In this document: piece by piece, positions 30,051-38,331 of the stretch | Layout: each line of letters starts with the position of its first letter | Position numbering within the stretch: the stretch's first letter is position 1 | NCBI RefSeq assembly: GCF_013366925.1 | Contig: NZ_JAALDK010000001.1 | Coordinates: forward strand, 6,570,001-6,634,000 | Length of the DNA stretch: 64,000 bases | Reading direction: 5' to 3' | Source: Paraburkholderia youngii | GTDB lineage: Bacteria > Pseudomonadota > Gammaproteobacteria > Burkholderiales > Burkholderiaceae | The notes under the pieces: generated by a model | What the model was told of the DNA's origin: nothing | Database searches by the model: none | The model's input: the letters and a program-made list of their open reading frames with translations, nothing else | Position numbers and translations under genes: made by a program

Positions 30051-31103
30051 TTACAGCGCCGCGAGCGCCGCCTGGCGCGTGCAACGCTCTTCATGCATCG
30101 CGATCGCGGCATCGATCTGCCGCAGATACGTGCGTTCTTCCAGCAAAGCCTGGCGCGCCTCGTAGGGCGTCGTCGGGATGAAACGGACCGCCGCGTTCAG
30201 GCGCACCTGCGCGAGCTTCCACAGATCGGCCTGGATCACCGCGCCGATCTTCGGATAGCCGCCGGTGGTCTGCGCATCGCTCATCAGCACGATCGGCTGA
30301 CCGTTCGGCGGCACCTGGATCGTGCCGGGCAGCACGGCGTGCGACAGCAGATCGGTCTTGTGCGTGCGTTTCAGTTCCGTGCCGGCGAGGCGGTAGCCCA
30401 TGCGGTTGCTGTTCGGCGTGACGAGCCACTCGTCGGACCAGAACGACTGCTGCGCATCCGTGGTGAAGCTGTCGTATTCGGGGCCGCGCAGCACGCGGAT
30501 CGGAACCGCCCACGGCACGCCCGACGGATGTCGGCCGCGCCGCAGCGGCTCGGGGACCAGCACGAACTTGCACCATGTGGGCGCCTTCACGCCGAACGCG
30601 GGCGCCTCCGGCGCGAAGCCGAGTTGGCCGCGCTGCGGCGGCGCGCCGACCGGCAGACGGTCGCCATCGTTGAGCGCGCGGCCGCCGAGTCCGCCGAAAC
30701 GACCGGCGAGATCGGTGCTGCGCGAGCCGAGCATCGGCAGTACGTCGATGCCGCCCGCCACGCACACATAACCGCGCATGCCGCGCTTCGCCGCGTTCAG
30801 CACGAGTTCCTGGCCGGCCTGCACGGGCAGGCTCCACCATGAAAAGACCGGCTTGCCGTCCAGCGTCGAGCCGAAGTCGGGGCCGGCGATCGCGACGCGC
30901 GTTGCGCGCAGAAAGCGCAGCACGGTCGGGCCGAAGGTGATTTCGAGGCCGGCCGCATCGGGGCGATTGCCGACCAGCCGGTTGCCGACTTCGAGCGACA
31001 ACCGGTCGAGCGCACCACTCATCGCGACACCGAGATGCCGGTAGCCGTGGCGGCCGAGGTCCTGGATCGTGGTCTGGAGACCCGCGCGGATCACGTCGAT
31101 CAT
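30051..31103 (-). CDS. pxpC: 5-oxoprolinase subunit C (biotin-dependent-carboxyltransferase-like)
   Basis: 350 residues of the AHS2/KipA family. It begins [20 protein letters not shown] and contains [32 protein letters not shown], the conserved [13 protein letters not shown] and [15 protein letters not shown]. The family resembles urea amidolyase/allophanate domains and forms a complex with the PxpB (AHS1) partner. Start at 31103 overlaps the pxpB stop by four bases, which implies equal synthesis of the two subunits. Often annotated as urea amidolyase-related; the neighbouring pxpA decides in favour of 5-oxoprolinase. Confidence 0.94.
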   Translation of the reverse strand: MIDVIRAGLQTTIQDLGRHGYRHLGVAMSGALDRLSLEVGNRLVGNRPDAAGLEITFGPTVLRFLRATRVAIAGPDFGSTLDGKPVFSWWSLPVQAGQELVLNAAKRGMRGYVCVAGGIDVLPMLGSRSTDLAGRFGGLGGRALNDGDRLPVGAPPQRGQLGFAPEAPAFGVKAPTWCKFVLVPEPLRRGRHPSGVPWAVPIRVLRGPEYDSFTTDAQQSFWSDEWLVTPNSNRMGYRLAGTELKRTHKTDLLSHAVLPGTIQVPPNGQPIVLMSDAQTTGGYPKIGAVIQADLWKLAQVRLNAAVRFIPTTPYEARQALLEERTYLRQIDAAIAMHEERCTRQAALAAL

Positions 31104-31753
31104 GCGTGCATCCCCGCGATCGTGAAGCGCACCCGGTCGCCGGGCTGCAGCAGGGTGGGCGGGCGGCGCGCCGGGTCGAACAGCGGCACCTCGGTGCGGC
31201 CGATCAGCTGCCAGCCGCCCGGCGACACCGCCGGATAGATGCCGGTCTGCTCGCCGCCGATGCCGACCGAGCCCGCCGGCACTTCGAGCCGTGGCGACGC
31301 GCGGCGCGGCGTGTGCAGCGCCGCGTCGAGCCCGCCCATATAGGCGAAGCCGGGCTGAAAGCCGAGAAAGAACACCACGTAGGCGCCGCCCGCATGACGC
31401 TCGACGACCTCTCGCGCGCTCAAGCCCGTATGTTCGGCGACCGCCTGCAGATCGGGGCCGAATGCGCCGCCGTACTGCACCGGAATATCGACGTCGCGTG
31501 TTGCTGCGGCGGTTTCTTCCGCTGCGTTCCAGGCCGTCAGCAACTGCTCGCCGAGCGCGTCGGCGTCCGTCGCGAGGGGGTCGAACACGAGTGTCAGATT
31601 GTTCATGCCGGGCACGACCTCGAGCACCTGCGGCCAGTCGCGCGCGGCTTCAGCGGCGGCCCACACGCGCTGCTGGCACTCCAGCGTGGCGGGCGGGGGC
31701 GCTTCGCAGACGAGCGCGGCATCGCCGAGGGGAAAGATTCGTGGTTGGCTCAT
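31100..31753 (-). CDS. pxpB: 5-oxoprolinase subunit B (KipI/AHS1 family)
   Basis: 217 residues. FPLGDAALVCE, then VVPGMNNLTLVFDP, FFLGFQPGFAYMGGLD and PAGSVGIGGEQTGIYP are the AHS1/KipI signatures, ending with LIGRTEVPLFDP. It is the first gene of the five-gene minus-strand unit. The start at 31753 is the ATG just ahead of the conserved domain; there is no good Shine-Dalgarno, and the open frame continues upstream to 31912 through the AT-rich promoter region, so the N-terminus is slightly uncertain. The B subunit of this family inhibits histidine kinases in Bacillus, but the cluster here supports catalysis. Confidence 0.93.
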   Translation of the reverse strand: MSQPRIFPLGDAALVCEAPPPATLECQQRVWAAAEAARDWPQVLEVVPGMNNLTLVFDPLATDADALGEQLLTAWNAAEETAAATRDVDIPVQYGGAFGPDLQAVAEHTGLSAREVVERHAGGAYVVFFLGFQPGFAYMGGLDAALHTPRRASPRLEVPAGSVGIGGEQTGIYPAVSPGGWQLIGRTEVPLFDPARRPPTLLQPGDRVRFTIAGMHA

Positions 31754-31846
31754 GGCTGGACGGCCCGGATCGAGTCGGAAAAGGAGCCGGACAGCGCGGC
31801 GCGTTGGCGCATGTCCGGCACGGAGTCGGCGACGTTTGGAGAATAC

Positions 31847-31876
31847 ATTATCAATAAAATATCGACGATTTACCAA
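31847..31876 (-). promoter_or_regulatory. Candidate promoter of the pxpBCA-DUF969-DUF979 unit
   Basis: On the minus strand TTGGTA (31871-31876) and GATAAT (31847-31852) are separated by 18 bases in a conspicuously AT-rich patch between divergent genes. The leader to pxpB would be about 90 bases. The AT-rich patch is also the natural place for an operator of the neighbouring winged-helix regulator. Confidence 0.45.
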
Positions 31877-31964
31877 TAAGCGTTTTCGCCAGGCTCGTCG
31901 GCGACTGGGCATCGTCGTACACTTGCGACACTTTTCCAGCCCATTTTCGTCACGGGAACCTCGT

Positions 31965-32477
31965 ATGACGCGTCATCCCACCAAGATCGTTTCGTCGGAA
32001 CACCTCGTCTCCGAGAGCAGCGCGGAGCTGTCCGAGCTCGAATACGCGCTGATCATGGCGGGCAATGCGTTCAACCGCTGGATGGTGCGCTGCATGTCGG
32101 CGGCCGGCGACAAGGACATGACCGCGATCGAGGTGTCGCTGCTGCACCACGTGAGCCATCGCGAGCGCCGCAAGAAACTCGCGGACATCTGCTTCGTGCT
32201 GAACATCGAAGACACGCACGTCGCGACTTACGCGTTGAAAAAACTCGTAGCTAGAGGGTACGTAAAAAGCGAAAAGACCGGCAAGGAAGTGTTCTTTTCC
32301 GCCACCGACGCGGGCCGCGAGCTATGCCTGAAGTATCGCGAGGTGCGCGAGAACTGCCTGATCTCGACGCTCAAGGAAAGCGGCCTGACCAACCAGCAGA
32401 TCGGCGAGGCCGCGCAGTTGATGCGCAATGCGTCGGGGCTGTACGACACGGCGGCGCGCGCGGCCGCTTCACTGTAA
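31965..32477 (+). CDS. Winged-helix (MarR-like) transcriptional regulator
   Basis: 170 residues. A helix-rich N-terminus is followed by a winged HTH around residues 45-110: DMTAIEVSLLHHVSHRERR, KKLADICFVLNIEDTHVATY and then ALKKLVARGYVKSEKTGKEV. This matches the predicted MarR-like HTH family PF13463 found near LamB/YcsF genes. It is divergent from pxpB with about 210 AT-rich bases between, so it likely controls the 5-oxoprolinase unit and itself. Start at 31965 is the ATG closest to the domain; a longer open frame upstream runs through the promoter patch. Confidence 0.85.
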   Translation: MTRHPTKIVSSEHLVSESSAELSELEYALIMAGNAFNRWMVRCMSAAGDKDMTAIEVSLLHHVSHRERRKKLADICFVLNIEDTHVATYALKKLVARGYVKSEKTGKEVFFSATDAGRELCLKYREVRENCLISTLKESGLTNQQIGEAAQLMRNASGLYDTAARAAASL

Positions 32478-32527
32478 CGACGAAATAGCGCGCAAACGCC
32501 GCGCATCACACGCCGCGCATCGCGCGT

Positions 32528-33127
32528 TCAGTCCGGCAGCGCCGGATGAAACCCCGCTTCGGTCACGATCAGATCGAGCGGAATGTCGTGCGCCTCACGC
32601 TCCAGCGTGTCGGTGCGGCACGCTTCGTACGCGATGCCGACCGTGACCGGCTTGTGCGCGGCCGGCCAGCCGGCCAGCGTGCGGTCGTAATAGCCGCCGC
32701 CGTAGCCGAGGCGATAGCCGTCCGAGTCGAAACCCACGCAGGGCACGAACAGCAGCTCGGGCAGCACGACGCGCCCCGAAGTGGGCTCGGCAATCTTGTG
32801 ATGGCCGATTTTCATCGGCGTCGCGGGCGTCCACGCATGGAATTCGAGTGCCATGCCACGTTCTTTAATGATTGGCAGACTGGCTTCGTGATGCGAATCC
32901 GCGGCGAGCCAGATCCCGATCGCGCCGCGCGCGTCGAACTCGCCGGCGAGCGGCCAGTAGAATCCGGCGCTGCGTACCGCGTAGTGCTTCAGCGCGTCGA
33001 GCATTCGACGCCCGAGCGCGGCATTCTTCGATGGCTCGGAAGCCGCTTGCAGACGGCTTTCCAGCAACATCCGGCGCAGCGCCTTTTTGGTTGCGGGGAC
33101 AGGGTTGCATGCTATGCTTGGGTCCAA
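32528..33127 (-). CDS. 5-formyltetrahydrofolate cyclo-ligase
   Basis: 199 residues with a proposed TTG start at 33127. The family motif LGYGGGYYDRTLAGW, the N-terminal Lys/Arg-rich ATKKALRRMLLESR and the central RVVLPELLFVPCVGFDSDGYR identify an ATP-dependent 5-formyl-THF cyclo-ligase (YgfA/Fau family), which converts 5-formyl-THF to 5,10-methenyl-THF. An ATG at 33208 would overlap the divergent lytic transglycosylase gene, and the internal ATG at 33071 would remove the conserved Lys/Arg stretch. The TTG has GGAG six bases upstream, which is why I chose it. It may support the folate needs of metF. Confidence 0.88.
   Translation of the reverse strand: MDPSIACNPVPATKKALRRMLLESRLQAASEPSKNAALGRRMLDALKHYAVRSAGFYWPLAGEFDARGAIGIWLAADSHHEASLPIIKERGMALEFHAWTPATPMKIGHHKIAEPTSGRVVLPELLFVPCVGFDSDGYRLGYGGGYYDRTLAGWPAAHKPVTVGIAYEACRTDTLEREAHDIPLDLIVTEAGFHPALPD
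33110..33118 (+). promoter_or_regulatory. Extended -10 promoter candidate of slt
   Basis: TGCTATGCT is an extended -10 (TG-N-TATGCT) about 30 bases before the slt start. It lies inside the 5' end of the divergent cyclo-ligase gene if that uses the TTG start, so the two transcripts would overlap. Confidence 0.4.
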
Positions 33128-33147
33128 TTCGCGCTCCAGAAACAACG

Positions 33148-35115
33148 ATGTCAAAACGCCTTTTTCGAGTATATCGCGCGGCCGGTATCGCGCTGGCCGC
33201 AGCGGCACTCGTGGCCTGCAGTACTGCCTCGGCCGTCAAGCCTCTCCCGATCTCCCAACTCACGAACGACGACCAGATTTTCGTCCAGCTTCGCGAAGCC
33301 GCGCGCACTAACGACGCGGCGCGCGCAGCCCAGCTCGCGAGCATGATCCCGGATTATCCGGCGCCCTCGTATCTGGAGTACTTCCAGATCAAGCCGCAGC
33401 TGTTCGATTCGACCGGCCATGCGCGCATCGACGCGCCGGACGCGCCGGTGCTCGCGTTCCTGCAGAAGTACGACGGCCAGGCGATCGCCGATCGCATGCG
33501 CAACGACTATCTGACCGTGCTCGGCACGCGTCACGACTGGCGCAACTTCGACCAGCAGTACGCGAAGTTCGTGCTCGACGACGACACTCAGGTCAAGTGC
33601 TACGCGCTCGAATCGCGCGCGTCGCGCGGCGAGAACGTCGCGGACGCGGCGCGCGCGCTGCTCGTCGAGCCGAAGTGGTACGGCGACGGCTGCGTCGATC
33701 TGATCACGGTGCTCGGCGTGAACCGCCAGTTCAGCGCCGACGACATCTGGGCGCAAATCCGTCTCGCGTACGAGCAGAACTACACGAGCACGGGCAGCAA
33801 GCTCGTCGACGCGCTCGGCGACCCGCCGCCCGACCCGGTGCTGTTCGGCCAGGCGGTCGATACGCCGCCGCTGCTGCTCGCGCGCAGCGTCGGACCGGAT
33901 GCGCAATCGCATCAGCTGGCGCTGCTCGCGATCACGCGCATGGCGCGCAACGATCCGGCCATGGCCGCGGCGACGTTCGCATCGGTCGCGCCGTCGCTGA
34001 ATTCGCCGGAGCGCGCGATCGGCTGGGGCACGATCGGCTATCAGGGGGCGCTCAAGCAGATGCCTGCCGCGGTCGACTGGTTCCGGCTGTCGGCGAACGC
34101 GCCGCTGTCGAATCCCGCGTATGAATGGCGCACCCGCAGTGCACTGCTTGCCGGCGACTGGAACATGGTGCGCTGGTCGATCGAGCAGATGCCCGAGTCG
34201 CTGCGCAAGCAGCCGTCGTGGGTGTATTGGCACGCGCGCGCGCTGAAGCAGGCCGGCGACACCGCCACGGCCAACCAGGAATTCCAGTCGATCGCGTCGA
34301 ACTTCAACTTCTACGGCCAGCTTGCGCTGGAAGAGCTCGGCCAGAAGATCACCGTGCCGCCGAAAACCACGGTCACCGACGCCGAAGTGCAGCAGGCCGG
34401 CACCACGCCGGGTTTCGATCTGGCGCAGCGCTTCTATGCGCTGAATCTGCGGCTCGAAGGCAATCGCGAGTGGAACTGGCCGCTGCGCGGCATGACCGAC
34501 CGGCAACTGCTGGCGGCCGCCGAGTACGCGCGCCGCATCGAGCTGTACGACCGCACCGTCAACACTGCGGACCGCACGAAGAGCGAGCATGATTTTTCGC
34601 TGCGCTATCTATCGCCGTTCCGCAACATCGTCGAGCAGGACGCGCAGTCGAGCGGGCTCGACGTCGAGTGGGCGTACGGGCTGATTCGCCAGGAGTCGCG
34701 CTTCATCATCAACGCGCGCTCGGATGTCGGCGCGGGCGGACTGATGCAGCTGATGCCCGCCACCGCGCAACTGGTCGCGAAGAAAATCGGTCTGGGCCCG
34801 CTCTCGCGCGAGCAGATGAACGACATCAACACCAATATCCTGCTCGGTACGAACTACCTGGCGATGATCTACAATCAGTTCGACGGGTCCGCCGTGCTGG
34901 CCACCGCTGGCTACAACGCAGGTCCGGGCCGTCCGCGCAACTGGCGGCAGTCGCTGCAGCGCCCGGTCGAAGGCGCGGTGTTCGCCGAGGCGATTCCGTT
35001 CCAGGAAACTCGCGACTACGTCAAGAATGTGCTGTCCAACACGGTCTACTACGCGGCATTGTTTGAAGGCCGTCCGCAATCGCTGAAGGCGCGCCTGGGT
35101 TACATCGCACCGTAA
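33148..35115 (+). CDS. slt: Soluble lytic murein transglycosylase (Slt70-like), lipoprotein-type leader
   Basis: 655 residues. A signal sequence ends LAAAALVACSTAS, a lipobox with Cys near residue 24, suggesting outer-membrane anchoring instead of the free periplasmic form. A long alpha-superhelical U-domain follows. The C-terminal SLT domain starts near residue 490; the catalytic Glu516 sits in LIRQESRF, followed by GAGGLMQLMPATAQLVA and TAGYNAGPGRPRNWR. It cleaves the MurNAc-GlcNAc bond with 1,6-anhydro formation. Start at 33148 is the first Met before the leader; no strong Shine-Dalgarno is seen. It is divergent from the cyclo-ligase by 20 bases. Confidence 0.93.
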   Translation: MSKRLFRVYRAAGIALAAAALVACSTASAVKPLPISQLTNDDQIFVQLREAARTNDAARAAQLASMIPDYPAPSYLEYFQIKPQLFDSTGHARIDAPDAPVLAFLQKYDGQAIADRMRNDYLTVLGTRHDWRNFDQQYAKFVLDDDTQVKCYALESRASRGENVADAARALLVEPKWYGDGCVDLITVLGVNRQFSADDIWAQIRLAYEQNYTSTGSKLVDALGDPPPDPVLFGQAVDTPPLLLARSVGPDAQSHQLALLAITRMARNDPAMAAATFASVAPSLNSPERAIGWGTIGYQGALKQMPAAVDWFRLSANAPLSNPAYEWRTRSALLAGDWNMVRWSIEQMPESLRKQPSWVYWHARALKQAGDTATANQEFQSIASNFNFYGQLALEELGQKITVPPKTTVTDAEVQQAGTTPGFDLAQRFYALNLRLEGNREWNWPLRGMTDRQLLAAAEYARRIELYDRTVNTADRTKSEHDFSLRYLSPFRNIVEQDAQSSGLDVEWAYGLIRQESRFIINARSDVGAGGLMQLMPATAQLVAKKIGLGPLSREQMNDINTNILLGTNYLAMIYNQFDGSAVLATAGYNAGPGRPRNWRQSLQRPVEGAVFAEAIPFQETRDYVKNVLSNTVYYAALFEGRPQSLKARLGYIAP

Positions 35116-35197
35116 GCGCCTTGCCGCCGCAATCTCGTTTCGAGGTTGCGGCGCGCTTCGCCAGCCGTTGCCGCGGCTTCCATCAGGGAGTCGAAAA

Positions 35198-36151
35198 ATG
35201 CGACATCAAGCTATCGCGGTCATCGGCGGCTCCGGGTTCATCGGCAGCTACCTCGTCAACTCGCTCGTCGAAATGGGCAAGGATGTGCGCGTCGCCACGC
35301 GGCGACGCTACAACGCGCGCCATCTGACCATGCTGCCGATCGACGTTCTCGAAACCGACGTGTTCGATCCGGTGCAGCTCGCGCGCTTCGTCGAAGGCGC
35401 GGATTGCGTGATCAACCTCGTCGGTATCCTGAACGGCAAACGCGGCAAGCCCTATGGACGGGAGTTCGCGCATGCGCACGTCGAGTTGCCGACGCGCATC
35501 GTCGCCGCCTGCGAAGGCAAGGGCGTGCATCGGCTGATTCATCTGAGCGCGCTCGGCGCCAATCCGAGCGGCCCGAGCATGTATGCGCGCTCGAAGGGTG
35601 ACGGCGAGAAGGCGGTGCATGCGGCGAATGTCGCGTGGACGATCTTCCGGCCGTCCGTCGTGTTCGGTCCCGAGGACGCGTTTCTGAACAAGTTCGCGTT
35701 TTTGCAGCGCGTGTTTCCGGTCATCCCGCTCGCGATGCCGGACGCGCAATTCCAGCCGGTCTATGTCGGCGACGTCGCGAAGGCGATCGTCAACGTGCTC
35801 GATATGGATGGCGCGGGCGGCCGCACCTACGAGCTCGGCGGCCCGACCGTCTATACGCTCGAAGACCTGGTGTCGTATTGCGGCGACGTGATCGGCAAGC
35901 ATGCGCGCATCATCCGTCTGCCCGAGCCGCTCGCGCGGCTGCAGGCGCTGAGCTTCGAATTGGCGCCGGGCGAACCGGTGATTTCGCGCGACAATCTCGA
36001 TTCGATGAAGGTCGCCAATATTCTGAGCGGGCCGCTTGCGCCGGAGCTCGGACTCGAACCGGTCAGCATCGAAGCGATCGTGCCGACGTATCTGACCGGC
36101 GCGGCCTCGGGTTCGCGACTCGACACGTTCCGCGCCAGCGCGGGGCGCTGA
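35198..36151 (+). CDS. NAD(P)-binding epimerase/dehydratase-like protein (complex I NDUFA9 type)
   Basis: 317 residues. The Rossmann motif VIGGSGFIGSYLVN lies at the N-terminus; HLSALGANPSGPSMYARSKG and WTIFRPSVVFGPEDAFLNKF follow. These are typical of the atypical extended SDR family related to the mitochondrial complex I subunit NDUFA9 and to quinone-linked NmrA-like proteins. The usual YxxxK appears as YARSK. The start at 35198 follows CAGGGAG. It lies 40 bases ahead of the GST gene on the same strand. Biochemical role in bacteria is not defined. Confidence 0.85.
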   Translation: MRHQAIAVIGGSGFIGSYLVNSLVEMGKDVRVATRRRYNARHLTMLPIDVLETDVFDPVQLARFVEGADCVINLVGILNGKRGKPYGREFAHAHVELPTRIVAACEGKGVHRLIHLSALGANPSGPSMYARSKGDGEKAVHAANVAWTIFRPSVVFGPEDAFLNKFAFLQRVFPVIPLAMPDAQFQPVYVGDVAKAIVNVLDMDGAGGRTYELGGPTVYTLEDLVSYCGDVIGKHARIIRLPEPLARLQALSFELAPGEPVISRDNLDSMKVANILSGPLAPELGLEPVSIEAIVPTYLTGAASGSRLDTFRASAGR

Positions 36152-36191
36152 ATCCTCGCTCAATCCCATCTCACACTCCCTGATAACAAGC

Positions 36192-36845
36192 ATGAAACTG
36201 CTGATTGGTGACAAGAACTATTCGTCGTGGTCGATGCGTCCGTGGCTGCTGCTCACGCACTTCGGCATTCCGTTCGACGAGGAACTGATCCTGCTAAACG
36301 AAGCGGACACGAATGCGAAGATCCACGCTCAGGCACCGCGCGGACCGGGCAAGGTGCCGTGCCTGATCGACGACGCGGGGCAGGCCGTGTGGGATTCGCT
36401 CGCGATCGCCGAAACGCTCGCCGAGCGCTTTGCCCAACACGCGCTGTGGCCGCGTGACGCGGCGGCGCGCGCGCATGCGCGCAGCGTCAGCGCCGAGATG
36501 CATTCGGGCTTCGGCGAATTGCGCTCGAAGATGTGGATGAACATCCGTGCGTCGTTCCCGGGCAAGAACGCGACGCCGGGCGCGCTCGCCGACATCGCGC
36601 GGATCGAGACGATCTGGCGCGACTGCCTCGACACCTACGGCGGTCCGTTTCTGTTCGGCGAATTCGGCATTGCCGACGCGATGTACGCGCCCGTCGCAAT
36701 GCGCTTCAACACGTGGAAGCCGGCGTTGTCGGAGACCTCGGTCGCCTATGTCAAGCGGCTTACCAAGCTGCCCGCGGTCAACGCATGGATCGATGCCTCG
36801 CGCCGTGAAACGCACGCGATCGCCTATCAAGACGAATGCCCATGA
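36192..36845 (+). CDS. Glutathione S-transferase family protein
   Basis: 217 residues. A thioredoxin-like N-terminal domain starts MKLLIGDKNYSSWSMRPWLL, with the SSWS serine in the position used for glutathione activation. GKVPCLIDDAGQAVWDSLAI carries the conserved cis-Pro and the Asp-Ser glutathione-binding pair. A helical C-terminal domain contains FLFGEFGIADAMYAPV. The gene ends overlapping cca by four bases. Substrate is unknown; this subgroup is common in beta-proteobacteria. Confidence 0.92.
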   Translation: MKLLIGDKNYSSWSMRPWLLLTHFGIPFDEELILLNEADTNAKIHAQAPRGPGKVPCLIDDAGQAVWDSLAIAETLAERFAQHALWPRDAAARAHARSVSAEMHSGFGELRSKMWMNIRASFPGKNATPGALADIARIETIWRDCLDTYGGPFLFGEFGIADAMYAPVAMRFNTWKPALSETSVAYVKRLTKLPAVNAWIDASRRETHAIAYQDECP

Positions 36846-38074
36846 ATATCTATGCAGTAGGTGGCGCGGTCCGCGACGAGCTGCTCGGCGTACCGGTGCA
36901 GGACCGCGACTATGTGGTGGTGGGCGCGACGCCCGAGCAGATGGTCGCGCAGGGCTATCGGCCGGTGGGCAAGGACTTTCCGGTATTCCTGCATCCGCAG
37001 ACGCACGAGGAGTACGCGCTCGCGCGCACCGAGCGCAAGACGGCGGCCGGTTATCACGGCTTCCAGTTTTTTTATGCGCCCGACGTGACGCTCGAAGAAG
37101 ACCTTGCGCGCCGCGATCTGACGATCAACGCGATGGCGCGCGAGGTGCGCCCGGACGGTGCGCTGACCGGCCCCGTCATCGATCCGTTCAACGGCCAGGC
37201 GGACTTGCAAGCGCGGCTCTTTCGCCATGTCAGCGATGCGTTCCTCGAAGATCCGGTGCGGATTCTGCGCATCGCGCGTTTCGCGGCGCGCTTCGTCGAT
37301 TTCATGGTCGCGCCGGAAACGCTGGCGCTGATGCGCGAGATGGTCGCCGACGGTGAAGCCGATGCACTGGTGGCCGAGCGCGTGTGGCAGGAAGTATCGC
37401 GCGGACTGATGGAGAAGAAGCCGTCGCGGATGTTCGACGTGCTGCGCGACTGCGGCGCGCTCGCGCGGATTCTGCCGGAGATCGATGCGTTGTTCGGCGT
37501 GCCGCAGCGCGCCGACTATCACCCCGAAGTCGATACCGGTGTTCACGTGATGATGGTGCTGGACCATGCCGCGCAGCAGGGCTACACGCTGCCGGTGCGC
37601 TTCGCGGCGCTGACACACGACCTCGGCAAGGCGACCACGCCCGAGGAGCAACTGCCGCGGCACATCGGCCACGAGGGCCGCAGCGTCGATCTGCTGAAGC
37701 CGCTGTGCGAGCGGCTGCGCGTGCCAAATGAATGCCGCGATCTGGCGATGCTGGTCGCGCGCGAGCACGGCAACATTCATCGCGTGATGGAGATGGGGGC
37801 GGCGGCGCTGGTGCGCCTGCTCGAGCGCAGCGACGCGATCAGGAAGCCGGCGCGCTTCGCCGAGGCGCTGCAGGCCTGCGAGTCCGATGCGCGCGGGCGG
37901 CTCGGCCTCGAGATGAGCGAGTACCCGCAGGCCGAGCGGCTGAGGGTGGCGTTGGTGGCCGCGCGAGGCGTGGATGCGGGAGCGGTGGCCAAGCGGCTCG
38001 CCGATGCACCGGCCGGCATCAAGGACGCCGTGCATGAGGAGCGGGTGCGCGCGGTGCAAGCGGCGCTTGCCTGA
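36842..38074 (+). CDS. cca: Multifunctional CCA-adding enzyme (tRNA nucleotidyltransferase with HD domain)
   Basis: 410 residues. It begins MNIYAVGGAVRDELLG with the nucleotidyltransferase GG motif, then DRDYVVVGATPEQM carrying the metal-binding Asp pair, and DLARRDLTINAMARE and EDPVRILRIARFAARF, the class II CCA-enzyme motifs. The C-terminal HD phosphohydrolase domain is seen in ALTHDLGKATTP. The enzyme repairs the 3' CCA end of tRNAs; the HD domain adds 2',3'-cyclic phosphodiesterase and phosphatase activities. The start at 36842 (rather than 36836) gives an ATGA overlap with the GST gene and matches the family N-terminus. Confidence 0.96.
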   Translation: MNIYAVGGAVRDELLGVPVQDRDYVVVGATPEQMVAQGYRPVGKDFPVFLHPQTHEEYALARTERKTAAGYHGFQFFYAPDVTLEEDLARRDLTINAMAREVRPDGALTGPVIDPFNGQADLQARLFRHVSDAFLEDPVRILRIARFAARFVDFMVAPETLALMREMVADGEADALVAERVWQEVSRGLMEKKPSRMFDVLRDCGALARILPEIDALFGVPQRADYHPEVDTGVHVMMVLDHAAQQGYTLPVRFAALTHDLGKATTPEEQLPRHIGHEGRSVDLLKPLCERLRVPNECRDLAMLVAREHGNIHRVMEMGAAALVRLLERSDAIRKPARFAEALQACESDARGRLGLEMSEYPQAERLRVALVAARGVDAGAVAKRLADAPAGIKDAVHEERVRAVQAALA

Positions 38075-38105
38075 AGCGGTGCTAACGTGAAGCGGCGCGC
38101 GGTGC

Positions 38106-38300
38106 CTACAACACCCGCGCCAACAGCGACAACAGAATCGACAGCACCAGCGTCGACATGAACGGAAACGGATACTCGCGGCCGAACAGCCGCAAGGTCA
38201 CGTCGCCGGGCATCCGGCCGATGCCGAGCTTCCGCAGCCACGGCCAGCACGACGACAGCACCGCGACGGCGACGAAGGTAGTCAACAGCCAGCGAATCAT
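38106..38300 (-). CDS. DUF2905 family small membrane protein
   Basis: 64 residues: an N-terminal hydrophobic helix (WLLTTFVAVAVLSSCWPWL), a conserved middle LGIGRMPGDVTLRLFGREYP and a C-terminal helix (FMSTLVLSILLSLLARV). The GRMPGD motif and two-helix layout match DUF2905 (PF11146). Function is unknown. It lies 31 bases downstream of the methyltransferase gene on the same strand and is probably co-transcribed. Confidence 0.9.
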   Translation of the reverse strand: MIRWLLTTFVAVAVLSSCWPWLRKLGIGRMPGDVTLRLFGREYPFPFMSTLVLSILLSLLARVL

Positions 38301-38331
38301 CGCGAGTCCTCGAACCGGAGCAGTTTCACAA

